In this document: positions 25,617 through 38,100 of the stretch, piece by piece
Position numbering within the stretch: the first letter of the stretch is position 1
How the letters are laid out: each line of letters opens with the position of its first letter
NCBI GenBank assembly: GCA_022496805.1
Contig: CM040087.1
Span: 6,398,001-6,462,000, forward strand
Length of the DNA: 64,000 nucleotides
From: Pohlia nutans
Taxonomy: Eukaryota > Streptophyta > Bryopsida > Bryales > Mniaceae
Direction: 5' to 3'
The notes under the pieces: generated by a model
The model's input: the letters and a program-made list of their open reading frames with translations, nothing else
Told to the model about the DNA's origin: nothing
Database searches by the model: none
Program-made: the position numbers and the translations under genes

Positions 25617-26684
25617 ATAAGTCGGAGCTGGTTTAGAAAAATGGCATTAACGGCTGTAGGTTCCACTTGTAGCTTTCCAATGGTTGTAAGATTTGTAAGT
25701 GAGCCGACAAGCCGGCAAACCGCGAGTGGACATAAAAAATGATATTTTAATGGTTTTCACCTTTCCCACACTATTTTTGGAATAAAATTTTCATGTTTCA
25801 ATAAATCACCATATATATACATGTGTTTTAAAAAACAAAACCTTCATATGAGTTGCATGATCTTACACATTTTTTCATTCTTAGTTTTTTTAGGCTTATT
25901 AAATATTATGGAATAGAAGGATTCTCATTTTAAAATATAACTTCATAATCATTGAACATCTAATCACATTAAACCACTTAAAAACTTGAATAATGAAGTT
26001 CTAATTATATACGGTCCTTTTTACACTACATTCAGTTGAAACACTACATTGTGGTTTTTATTTATATGATCGTAGCGCAGCTCTAATCCAAAAATAAAAC
26101 ACAGTCTAAAATATCATTGTGTGGATATCCCTCATACCCCTAAACCTTCATGATCTCGTAAATCCATCATTTACAAAAGATTAATTAGAAATTATCAAAG
26201 TCAATTTTCTCAAAATATCCATCATTTCAACTACGTTTTTCATTTAAACACCAATACAATGAGAATGCCCGTGAGGTATCCTAGCCTTTCACATCTTATT
26301 CAATTTTAGAGCCTTTCACTTTGTCGTTGGTGGTGTGGAGAGAAGTGAAGCTCTAGTTTGTAATACATCAATAATTATATATTTATTAGGGTTCCGCTTC
26401 TCTCCGCATTACTAGTGACAAAGTAAATGGTCATGAAATTAAACAAAACGTGAAAGGCTCAGATAATTCACATAATGGTCTTTGAGGGCGAAATGGAACA
26501 CTCATAGGAAGACCATCCAAACTTTTAAAACCTAGGTTATATTATAGAAAACCGTGCCTTAGAACTGTTGACTACCGGTGAGCCATGAGCTTACTCACTT
26601 ACAAACTCTACAACCCTTGAAAAGCCATAAGTGAAACATGTAGTTGTCAATATCATTTTTCTAAACCAGCTCTGACCTACGATC
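25617..26684. mobile_element. Long-arm foldback element, MULE-like
   Basis: Inverted arms exceed 100 bp: the left begins about GACTATAAGTCGGAGCTGG, and the right read inward is GATCGTAGGTCAGAGCTGG, both continuing TTTAGAAAAATG. A second nested inverted pair occurs inward (CCTTTCACATCTTATTC with GTGAAAGGCTC; ACTTTGTC with GACAAAGT), so most of the element folds on itself. No transposase frame. Confidence 0.68.
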
Positions 26685-28274
26685 ATCATTGGAATTACGG
26701 AATATCATTTATTGAAAGACTCCGTAATTTTTAATAAAAATTTGAGGTTCTTATATGTAAAGGAATTAAAGGGTTGTTTGCATTGAATTTTTTGTAGTAT
26801 CATTGTGAGCATTGAATGGTTGAAAATGAAAGACTGATAAAATCTAATTTTACAAATCTAATTTTAAAATAATATGATTTAAAAAATATATAAATATAAA
26901 TCTAGAAATTTTCCTATGAATCCTATATGTGGTGACTATAATATTTTTCAAAATTTTCAAGTTAAACAATGATATTTTTGAAATTCTAAAAATTTATTAG
27001 TAGTATCTTTCAATGCTACATGCTCTCATTCATTATGACATAGTCCATTCAATTCCTTTCTTAGATAAAGCCCTTTTTATTTGAAATATTATAAACCCAA
27101 ATTACGTATATTTCTCAACAAGTGACCTAACAAATTCTTGAACTATATCAAGAATTGTAATTGTTGTGGGTTCAAAATTAACGATTTACAAATATTAAAA
27201 TATGCTATTAGTTGTAAAATCTTCAAAATTCTAAGATTTATTCCACATACGTAGATAATTTTTTTTTTAATGAAAAGTGACTTCTTCATAATTGGAGATA
27301 TTCATATTATTAATGATTTTTGGTACATTTGAAAATCATCTTTATAAGAACAAATCCAAGAAAAAATCACATATTAGGTTTATGTAAAAGCACAAAAATG
27401 ATGAAGAGAATAGTGAAGAGTACGATGAAATAATAAAATAGTTAAAACAAATAAAGGAAATTTTATAAGAGTCAAATAAATACCAAAAAATCTTGCGCGT
27501 AAAAAAACATTCTTTTAGAAGATGGTTTATAGGTCATTCAAGAGTGTTAAACATGCTACAAACAAAAAAACTGAGGAGGCAATAACTGAAGACGTAGTGA
27601 AAAAATTACCCTAAAAAACATAACTTATAAATTTGAACCACATACTCACCCATGCTCAAACCGTGACTATACAAATGCTTGCAACAATTACTTTTCACTA
27701 ACACACTTGCTCTCATTGTTTACATTCTATTCCTACAACACCATTCATATTGAAAATATCTTCCTATTATCCTTACATTTGAAAATAAATAAATAATTTC
27801 ACAACCCTTATGCCGTTTTGTAATGATTTCTCAATGAACACATCAAAATGGCCCCACAATCAAGAACCAAATTTCTACTCTACTTTAGAGCTGCACCACA
27901 AAATTCCCCCTCCCGGCATATTAGTTGATTTTTCCCAAACCGACACGTGGCACGCATCGTTCTTCACGTCGACGGACGTCCTTCGTCCAATTTCGTCCGA
28001 CGTTTCGTTATTTCGTCCGTCGGATTGGCAATGAACTGTGCGTTTCCGATGCGAAGCTGGTGAGCTTTAGAGCATTGCCACTCTCATCACTCTAGAATTT
28101 TCGTTCTGCATTTGTGGTACAGACCTGCGCGTGGTTTTAGTTTAAGTTAGTTCATTAGAATCGAGCGAGAGTTTTTCTCGGATTTTTTTGGTGATTTGCT
28201 GTGGAATTTCTGTTTGTGCGTTTTTTTTTTGTTTTTTTTTGGTTTGAGATTTGGTGCTCGAGATAATTGGAGTT
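26685..28274. other. AT-rich DNA leading to the ClpS-like gene
   Basis: No gene is seen up to 27.8 kb. The last 400 bp rise in GC and contain repeated TTCGTCCGACG-like motifs (about 27980-28020), likely part of the promoter and leader of the gene at 28275. Confidence 0.45.
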
Positions 28275-30360
28275 ATGGCGATATCCATGGGAAGCGCCGC
28301 AGCACCGGCGTGGTGCTTGAGCTTGCAATCAGGTGGTGATGGTGCTCCGACTACATCTTGCGTGAGAGTCGCCGCCGCTGCTGGTCCGAGGGCGATGAGT
28401 GCCCATGCTGTGCTTGGAGGAAGCCGTGGCGCAAGTGTGCTGGAGCGACCGAAATTGGACCAGAGCGGCTCTGACAACACTCCTATGACCGAGGAAGGTA
28501 TGAAGTCGAATTTCTTTCCTTCACCTATTGTGGATGCCGTTGGAACAAAGTCATGTGCTAATCCATTTGCTGATTAGGTTTAATTATAATTCACACACCA
28601 TGGATTAACTTATCTATGGATGGATAAGACTAGAACTTCATTTAGCAAAGGCTCATTATGCCACTTACTAGCTACTTGTTGATTGAATGCCTATGCACTG
28701 AAAGGCTTCTCTTTCAATGGTCGATGGTAATCTTTCAAACCAGCCACACAATTTAACAAGAGAAGTTCATTTACTGCATGGTGCACTATTTTGGTGGCAC
28801 TTTCAGGTGGAGGCGCCTAAAACTGCCCGTTTAAGCAACTGTGCTTGGAATTTTTTGAAAATCGAATCGGGACTTTTTTTGGCTAATAGAAATTAAGATT
28901 CACGACTGAAATTGAAAAAACCATTTTTTTTTTCTTTTGAAAGTGAAAAGTTAGTCATATTTTATTGGTGTCACAGGTGTTTTTTAAGATCATTAAAAAG
29001 TATCATGAATTGCATCCTTGATCCACTTGTTGGAGCCTTATAGTTGGATGACAGATGGTCGGTTTTAGATTCCTCTGGATTACAAATGGTCGGATTTGTA
29101 AATCCTTGGTAGCGGTAGCTGAGGCACCTATAGGACTAGAATTGGGGGTGGGTGGTGTAAGTTGCCTCCACCTTAAATCTTGGATGACACTATATAGAAT
29201 GAACGGTGTAGCTATGCTCTTTGTGCTCTTTAGTGTAGCTATGTCCATTTCTAAAAGAATTGTGGTATTTTTTTGTGGTATTCCATCTTTCAGTCGCTGT
29301 AGTGTTCTTGTTCTCCAGATTGCATGAATATCTACTATACAGTGCCGTGACCTAGCTGATATCCAAATTGCACAACTCATCGTTCTTGAGGTTAATGATT
29401 TTATATGATGGATAAATTGTCTAAGATCAGTCTTGTTCATATGGAGTAATTGATTCAAGTTGATACAGCCTAAACTTCTGAGCGTCATGCGAATGACTGC
29501 GAATAACTGTGAATGTTATTATATCCTATGCGACCTTGAAAAATAATCGTTCTTCAATCAGGACAATGTTCTAAATTGTATTTACGTTTTTCATGTTTCT
29601 CTGCACCTTCTGACTCATGTTTTTGTAACAGGAGGAGAGAGTGGGAAGGAGAAACATCGGGTTCGAACTGGAGGCGGCAATCGCTACTGCGTTCTTCTTC
29701 TGGACGCTGAACATCACACTGAAACCTTTGGTAGAAAATTCCCTTCCTCTGTCCAAGTTCCTGTCAGTTCTCTCAATGATTTTGTACAACAGTGATTCCC
29801 GAAGAGTTGGCTTATGAGCGTTGCGTTGAAATTTTGCAGTTGAAAAAGCGCTCCCCAAGGCAGTGCCAAATGTCACGCTCGAGCAGGCAAGGAAGTGTTA
29901 TATGGAGGCTCGGCTTGTGGGCAAGTCTGTGGTCATGGTGGCTGTGAAGGTCCGCATTTCCTCCCTTTTGTCTTTTTGCTATATGAAAGACGTTATATTT
30001 TCCTTAAGGCGTTAATTACGTTAAGCAGTTATTTGGAAGCACTACTAGAAAATCCAATTGTTATGTTGATTTGGTCGCGTTGATTAGGGACACTTTTCTA
30101 TTGATTTGGACAACAATCTGTTGATTAAAACAAAAACGCGACCAAATCAACAGAACAGTTGGATTTTCTAGTAGTGAAGGAATCTGACAGCTCGTGCTAG
30201 AATCTAAGTTTCTTTGGCTTTCTTCCACTATGTGTGTTGTCTGGCAACTTATGCTTTCCGTGGCATGGCTGTATACCAGGAGCACGCCGAAATGTATTCT
30301 TATTGCATGGCTCGCTTTCGTCTGCGTGCAACGATTGAGCCGGATGATACCATTGTTTGA
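28275..30360 (+). CDS. ClpS-like adaptor-fold protein, probably plastid, four exons
   Basis: ClpS proteins hand substrates to the Clp protease and read N-degrons. Exons 28275-28497, 29632-29730, 29840-29949 and 30280-30360 join in frame to 170 residues. Residues 1-60 are rich in Ala/Ser and Arg with few acids, fitting a chloroplast transit peptide. The ClpS core spans about 90-165: RYCVLLLDAEHHTETFV, then ALPKAVPNVTLEQA, then GKSVVMVAVKEHAE. Where bacterial ClpS has the NDD and His residues of the N-degron pocket, this protein has D-A-E (99-101) and an Arg in EARLVGK, so classical N-degron binding is doubtful. A CACTA-like MITE sits in intron 3. Family assignment rests on fold-level similarity; a specialised ClpS-like plant paralogue is the best reading. 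Confidence 0.72.
30040..30176. mobile_element. CACTA-like MITE in intron 3 of the ClpS-like gene
   Basis: A 137-bp element with ends CACTACTAGAAAATCCAA and a perfect inverted partner, flanked by AAG direct repeats (30037-30039 and 30177-30179). A CACTA end and a 3-bp duplication identify the CMC/En-Spm type. Inner arms also pair (GTTGATTTGGTCGCGTT). Confidence 0.88.
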
Positions 30361-32169
30361 GTATGTTATATTTGCATGCCAACCTGATTTTGTAGTTTTT
30401 GTGCTCTATTATGCACACATGAATGAGATTCATTAAAGAATATGTAGTTGATCTCCTCAACCATGCTTTGTGCACTTCAGTCCGGAACAGAGGAGCTTGA
30501 GAGTATGCTAGTTACTGTAACGAGAGTGAATACCAATTTTCCATACAATTTGAGAATTTTTTGAAGCAACCATGGGTTTGCACTTTAGAAGGAGATACTT
30601 CCCTATATATGAGATACACTTTTCTTTTGTGTAATGTCCCTGAAAGTGTGATTAAAGTACTCCTTGTTCGCAACTAGAATGTTTTTCAGTAGCAATATCT
30701 TTGCATGTGCAACTTTTGAGGTTGAATTGAAGAATGTAAAGAATGACTTAAGAGACTTTTGACTTTTGTTTTTGAAATACTACATTTTAATTATTACTAA
30801 TATGTCATATCTTGTTGTCACAACTTTGATGTCCTTATTTTGTTAACAATTTTTTTGTTTGTTAAAATTCCTTTTTGTATAAAATCTCCATTTTTGTAGC
30901 TAGACGTTTTGATGTGCCTTAATGTGCCATTTGTTTGCAACGCAACTCTAATGGCCTAACTTATACAAAATATTGTATAATATACCCATACAAAAACTTT
31001 TTTGATATAATTCAGTTGAAATCTTGTCACTTGTAGCCTTTGCAATTTTATTTTTCATTGCAATCTATGAATAATCCCCTCAATTATAGTTGGTGCAAAA
31101 TTCCCCTCATCATATACCTTCCCACATTTATCACCACCATTTTGGTATCTACCTATAGAAATATTTTTAAAAACCTTTTTTTTTTAAAAGTTTTCAAAAA
31201 ACTGAACACTTCGATATTGTGCAATTTTACTTTTTGTGGGTCACTGTCACTTTATTGCTTTATTTGGTAGTTCACTATCACTTAGGTCGCCATTTGGTGT
31301 CCCCATTCTCTGGTAAGGTAGTAACACCTTAAACTGCCAACTACCCATTTCCTGCCTCCTATAATTTCACCTCAAAGTGATTGGGAGTGTACCTAAGATG
31401 GACCACAACTTCACTAAAACTTCACTAGAACCAATGAGATGGAACCAATGAGATGGAAGCATTGTGTTCCTTCTGTTTCTTATGGGTAAGTCTACAATTT
31501 TGATTAGGTGTCTACAACACCTTCACTTCAAAAATTCGTGTAAAATTGCTCATGTGTCCAAAAATTTTGATTTCAAGACCCAACACTTCGTCTCCAATTT
31601 GCTAACACATTCATGGTTTCACTTCATGCTTTTTGCACTCCCCGGTTACCAATTCCCTTATTCTGTCGGTTTAAGGTGTTACTACCTTATTATGGTATTG
31701 GCAAAATTGGTGTCCCTCCAAGCCGATTCCCACACTACCATCACTTACAAAGTATTTGTCCCACCTTGTCATAACTTACAAACCATCCTTCTAGCGCCTA
31801 TCATAAAAGATTCAAAGAAAAATGAAAAAATTCAAAGGATGCAAAAGAGATAAGGAAAATGGTATATATATGTATTCCTGTGCCTACATCATGCAACTCC
31901 TCAAGAATCAACTAGCAACTTACAATCCAAAGTGGACGATTCACTTAAAATCACACACCCATCTAAGTATCCGACCATGGCAGATGAACACTCAGTTGTG
32001 GCCACAAATATGACAATCAATGTTCACCATACACTGAATGTAAAATAAATCGACAAAATTTGACATTGAAGAAGGGAATTCCTGCCACCAGAACTAATGA
32101 ATCCTCTTCACATTTCCTGCATGTCTCATACACTATGTACTGGAAAATGTTACCTCAGGGCAACCCTAG
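30361..32169. other. Intergenic region between ClpS-like and helicase genes, with a foldback
   Basis: The two genes converge here, so both 3' untranslated regions lie in this interval. At about 31277-31740 is a foldback with arms sharing TAAGGTAGTAACACCTTAAA in inverted orientation and outer GGTGTCCC motifs; it contains a 15-bp tandem repeat (ACCAATGAGATGGA, about 31430-31457). No gene supported. Confidence 0.5.
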
Positions 32170-35100
32170 CTAGCGCTGAAAATCTCCAGGGTGACCTTGG
32201 CGAGGTTTCCAATGCGGTGCACTGGCAGCAGAATCAGACGGAGTCCACTCACTTCGTGGTGGTGCAGAATGTGTGTAATGTCTATGATCCAGATTGGAGG
32301 ATTGGCGACCACGACTGCGACTGCGACCGCGACCCCGTCCCCGACCACGACGCCCCTGTGGTGGTATTTGGGCTGCATTGGGATGCTGCCAATGATTCCC
32401 AGGCACTTGCTGTTGAGGGAGCCCACACATCTCACAATAAGCAATACTGAAATCAGCACAACAGGATCATACAATTTAACCCCTAAACATACCAAGAAGA
32501 TGTTAAGTTCAAAATAGATATTAGCATGACTCAGATGTACATGAAAGGACCATTGCAAGCATAAAATCTACCCAACAAATTTAACGTACTTGTAGTTAGA
32601 GGCCTCTCCAATATTATCAACAACTCCTCATCACAAGAAATTTGTTGTAATTGGTAGAGAATTTAATAGGTTTACAAAGGTGACTTGGATGAAAGTCATT
32701 TGAGGTTGTATGAGAAAGTTGTAAGGCTTTTAATCTGTTCAATATCCAGTTTCTGGACGCCGGGACGTTTAGGGGTTAATAAGCAATACTGGAATCAGTA
32801 CAACAGTACTAAAACACTACTAGGATCATACAATTCAATATCAACGGTGGGGAGTACGTTACAAATAACTTGGAGAGTAACTCCAGAAAACGTTGGGAGT
32901 AACTCAAGCAACGTTACAGCTTGTTAAGCAACACTTTGGAACCATAACGTTGTTACACCTACTCCCCAACAGTTGATAGCTATCAGTGTATGATCGTAAT
33001 AGTGAAACTTCCCAGGTAGGCTCCAATTCAAATTCAAAAACCCTCGTCATAGATTGAATAAGCCGATATAAAGAAGTGAGTTGTTTCTGGACAGGAAAAG
33101 TTCTGTGCCAATGAAGTACCTGAAAGTTCCCACGGATGTTGGGTTGCCTCCCCGGGTAATTGTTTGGTTTAGTCAAAACTGAATACATATTGTCAGTGCT
33201 CATGTCCAATTCATGAGCACGAAAACGATCCTGCGGACCTGGAGCAGCAGCTTCGTAAGAGTTTCCCCAATGCGGTTTCCTTCTATCCACATTTGCATGC
33301 TCAGAAAAATTCCCAAAGCCTTGTGTTGGACTGGGAGCAAAATTTGAATGGACGTCTCTTAGAAGGGGCTGCCTAATATGCCCATCAGCTTCTGGGACAG
33401 TATTTGGAAACCACCCCCTACTGTTTCTCCTGCAATAAGACAGGAGCAGAGAACCATTAATGAAACATGAAAACTTGTAAAACTCGTACAAGATGTGTTA
33501 CAATCTGACACATTAGTACCATGCAGAACTGCCACTACTCTAATTTTGACTGATTACACATCCCACATATGGCGGAAAGAAGGTATCTACGTTAAACAAA
33601 AAACCGTTCAAATTGTTCACTGAAATGCAATGCAATGCAGCTGGAACTCAATATTGAAGTAACTGAGACACTGAATGATGTCCAACTGACTTTGCTAACA
33701 GTCAGCCGAGTCAGAAGAACACACACCCGTTATTTGTGCCTGGTGGAATTGGATCTGCAGGAGAGTCGTCCCGAGTCCGTGTTTTTCCATTGTCGTCGGC
33801 ATCTATAGAGGTCCTCCATGTGTCACCAGAGTTAGGGGGGGCTGAAGACATTACCTCGTGCAATATTACCTCCTCCTTGATGGAAGTAGTAGCGCGCGGA
33901 GGAACCTAGGCTGCCCCAACCGAATTCCCTACAATTCTGAAATCGATAGGCCTCGCTGGCTGTCTCCCTTTTCTCGTCGAAGGAGGAGTCAAAGCAGGAG
34001 CTGGTAAGCAGATGACAGTTCTCATCCTTCTCATCTCCACAGTTGGGAACTCCTGTTTAACTGCTTTTAAATTCGTAGGTGATCTCTTCGTAACTGATGG
34101 CTCGCCACTTTCTACTTCCAATTTGACCAAATTCTTCTTTAAACCTGGTGATCTCTTCAAAATTGATGGCTCGCCTCCATCTACCTCCACTTTGACCGCC
34201 ATCTGCTTCAAAACTGGTGATCTAGTTGGGGCAGATGGCTCAGCTACATTCGTCTCCACTTTGACCTTTTTCTTACTTAAAACTGGTGACTTCGGTTGTT
34301 TCTTCTTCTTCTTTTCAGGTGGGATTAACTTTTCTATTACTTCCTTCACCAACGACTCTAAGATATCCTCTTGTACTTTCTTAGCTGAAACTGAATTTGG
34401 AGCATCTTCTAACCCTTCTGAGTTTTGCTTCCCAGCTTCTACTTCAAAGACTTTCCTCTTACGTTTTACTGTAGTCTTGCAACCTGCCTTTTCTTCTACA
34501 CATGCAATTTTGGAATTCTGGCTGAACGATTGGGCGTGCTCATTCCTAGCCTGCATATGAGATTACCAAGCTTCGTCAATGACACATCATAGTGTTAATT
34601 ACATATTCCTGATGAAGTTGTCAGCGGAGACTTAAAATGTCTTATATGATGCTCAATTCCATCGTTATTGAATGACCCTGAGGCTTTTAACACCGACAAG
34701 TATTTGGACTAATGTGTCCACTTCCATATCTATAGGACTTCAAATGAATCATTTAATATACCCATGAATAAAAAAAAATGAAAAATAAATAAATCTTCAA
34801 CAACATTGGATGGTATAAATGAAGTAGATGGTTTCTATTATTAGACATTGTAGTTTGAAGTGCGCTTCCCATTTTTAGTTCAAGCACAGAGGGGTTAAGA
34901 TCAAACCTGTACACTATCTTCTTTGTTATTGACATCCTTGTTACTCTTTGTGTCGGTTGTCGGCTTCAAATATTCCTTCTTGTTTGGCCGACCTCCCTCA
35001 GTGCTGTTTAAGCTTCTTTTTCTCGAGTCTTGAGGTGTATTTTCAACCTCTCTCGTGGCATTGAGATCCTTTGGGCTTTGAATCCTGCAAGTCAGGTAGA

Positions 35101-38100
35101 TTTAGGACTGACCAAGAATTCACCATTTCAAGCAGTCGGAAAATTCGAACACTTTGCATTGCAATCTTGTGGAGTCACAGGAATACGATACCAGTTGGTT
35201 GATTTCTTGTTGTTCTTGAGGTCCTGGTAACAACCACGCTTCCGTGCATCCTCAATCAGAGCATCCCATTCAGGACTCCATTTCCGAAGTGTCATTGCAT
35301 GGCCAACAATGATAAGTGAATATTTTGCCCTTGTTAAAGCAACATTCATTCTTCTCTTATCTGATACAAACCCCAAGCCCTGATCCGCCATCGCACGCAC
35401 ACAAGAGAGCACAATCACATCCTTTTCCCTTCCTTGAAACCCGTCCACAGTGTTAACTTCGCAAGCGGCAGTGTCAATTCCACGTCTCCCAAGCTGGGAT
35501 TCAATGTCATTTCTTTGGGCAATGTAGGGAGTTATCACTCCCACATTCGGTTTGCGACCAGGTAGCAGACCTTTCACAGCACCTTCCACAACGTTGCAGA
35601 CTACGAGTGCTTCTTCATAATTGGCTCGAGAGTGCCCCACAAGCTCTTCTCGTTCAATCCCCCAACCCACATCCATGAAGCAGTAGTGACCTAGTTTGAA
35701 GCTACATCCTCGGACAGAAATGCCTCTTTCACAGACTTGCTCACTGAAAATAGACTCCATGGCGCTGGTCCGAGATGAGTTTGCCAATGCTCCGCCATAG
35801 AACTGTTTGGAGGGATAGATACAAATGCTTGGGTGCATTCGGTACTGCGTCGTGAGCATATGTACAGGATTACCTCCCTCCTGGAACCGCTCGAATAAAC
35901 TACGACCATATGCCACACCTAAAAACAGAGATGACTTCGATCAGCAATCGGATAAAACTTCCCAAGCAAGCATTCTAAAACGATGTATCCATCTTATTCC
36001 GAAAGAATGCCCTGTTCTAAGTAGCTGCCAGCAACTTTTTGTAGCCAGAAAAAAAAACACTGGTTCAATCCTGTATCAACCTGCAAGCTGTAGGACGATC
36101 TATGATAATTTACCAAATATTTCTGTAAGAGGATAAGTCAGGGATCCTAACTGGGTCGCTGAAAAACAGTCGCAGGCAATTGTTGTGGGTCACCCACCAT
36201 CACGCACCTCCCCCTCGTCCTTTTCAGTGCTATAAGCACCTCTGCCTCAACTGCCTGGAATCCAGAACACGAGGGAGTCATACCATCTACAACACTTGCC
36301 AATCTCTTTATTCAATTGAGGTAATCAATCGTTCTCATGCCTACCCCAAATTGTAAAAGGACAATATGCTGAGCAATTGTCAATACATACCTGAGCTGCT
36401 TCATCTGAAGACAAATCCCACAAACAACACCCGCAACAAATCAAAGAGTCAATAAGAAATTTATATGATATAATATCAACCACATGAAACATACATGATA
36501 ATTTCAACATAGGTTATACTAACTGAAACGAAAGCTTCAAGAGAATCTTATCTCCGTGATACAAAAACCGCATCTCCAATTCAACATTCATGCACAGTCC
36601 AAAATCCAGACCTTCTTAATGTACCTGGGACAATTCGTGATGTACAATCTACTCATTATATATGTATGAAGAGAGCCCACAAATGCTTCTTTGAATTTTC
36701 TGTATCAACGATTTTGTTCATTGGACACCTAAAGCAAAAGAAAATGTTTATCCTAAACATGACAAACCATGACAAGAACATGAAGATGTCACTCACCAAT
36801 AATAACGACGTCAAACATCTTTTCCAGTTCATCAAAAGTATGACTTCCGCAACCACTCAAAGTTGCACATACAACACTTGCCCCATCCAGAATGTCGACC
36901 CAGGCCCTAGAACCTGACGAGAGCCGGACTGATAAGCTGTCTAGCGATACAGCTTGTACAATGGGGTGTATAACTCTGCGTGCCCCAAAACGGACTATAC
37001 TTCCATCTATGGGGCTGTAAACATTCCCAGATTTATCCCACATTCCGTGCATGAGACGAGCTGCTATCTCATCCAGAGCTGCATTGGATGGAGCGCATAC
37101 TAAAATCCTGACCCTGTTAAAAAAAACAGAATTGCCACAATTTTGGAATGTAAGCAGGAACTCAAAACTCACAGAACACACAAAGCATTCAGCTCAAAAC
37201 ATCCCATGAACACAGATCACTGCTAACATGCGTGCCAAAAAATTCAATTCAATATAGCAATTGAAACATAGAAGCAATTTGGCCAGCAGGTCACTCAGCC
37301 TTACCCAGGTTCTTCGATCAATAATGTTGAGACCATTCCTATTACCCGAGCATGACAACGCTTCAGTTAGTAAACATCCAATGTTTTAAAGTCTATTAGG
37401 GCTAAATGCTGCAAGAATGAAACTGAATCTCGCCAATCTTGGGTGTAGGAAATATAACAAGCTGAACAAGACCAGGAATAATATACTGATATGAAGTCGT
37501 CAAACTTACAAAAAAAATAAAAGGGGGAAAAACATCAGGCACGGATATCGTGGGTAAAACTTACCAACAATAGTAGATGTCTGCAGGATCAAAGATATCC
37601 ACACATCCAGAGGGGGTTAGGAACTGAGACATCTGGGATCAAAGATTATTTGGCCAGAAAAAATAGCGGAGGCAACGAAGGAAGAAATAGGGAAGCAAAT
37701 AAGCAGCTACAAAGATAACTCGCAATGTTCACAATCAATCACAGATGGAAAACTCCCGCTCCCCTAAAATGTTTCCAAAATCGTCTCCAGAATCATATGC
37801 TGGATAGTGGAGATACCTTTCCAGTTCCCGGTGGACCTGCACAAGCAACAATGACAGTCCTTAATTCTGCCAGTTTCTAATCTCTGCATCCTTACTTCAA
37901 TGACAAGTGAAAAACCAAAATAAAGAGAGAATTCATTTTGATCGGACGTCTGTGCAAAACGAAATTATCAGGGAGAAGGAAGGATGATACGTAACACCTA
38001 AGTGCCCATATGGCCAAACAAGGCTGCTTCCATATCTATAAAAGTTGAAGTAAATCATTTAGGAAGCTTCAAGGAAGGTACTAAGATTTATCAATAGAAT

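Noticed and set aside
31464..31853. 129-residue plus-strand frame
   Set aside because: Low similarity to anything known and it overlaps the foldback at 31.28-31.74 kb.
34012..34560. Plus-strand 182-residue frame
   Set aside because: Antisense of the helicase repeat exon; it mirrors the lysine and serine repeats.
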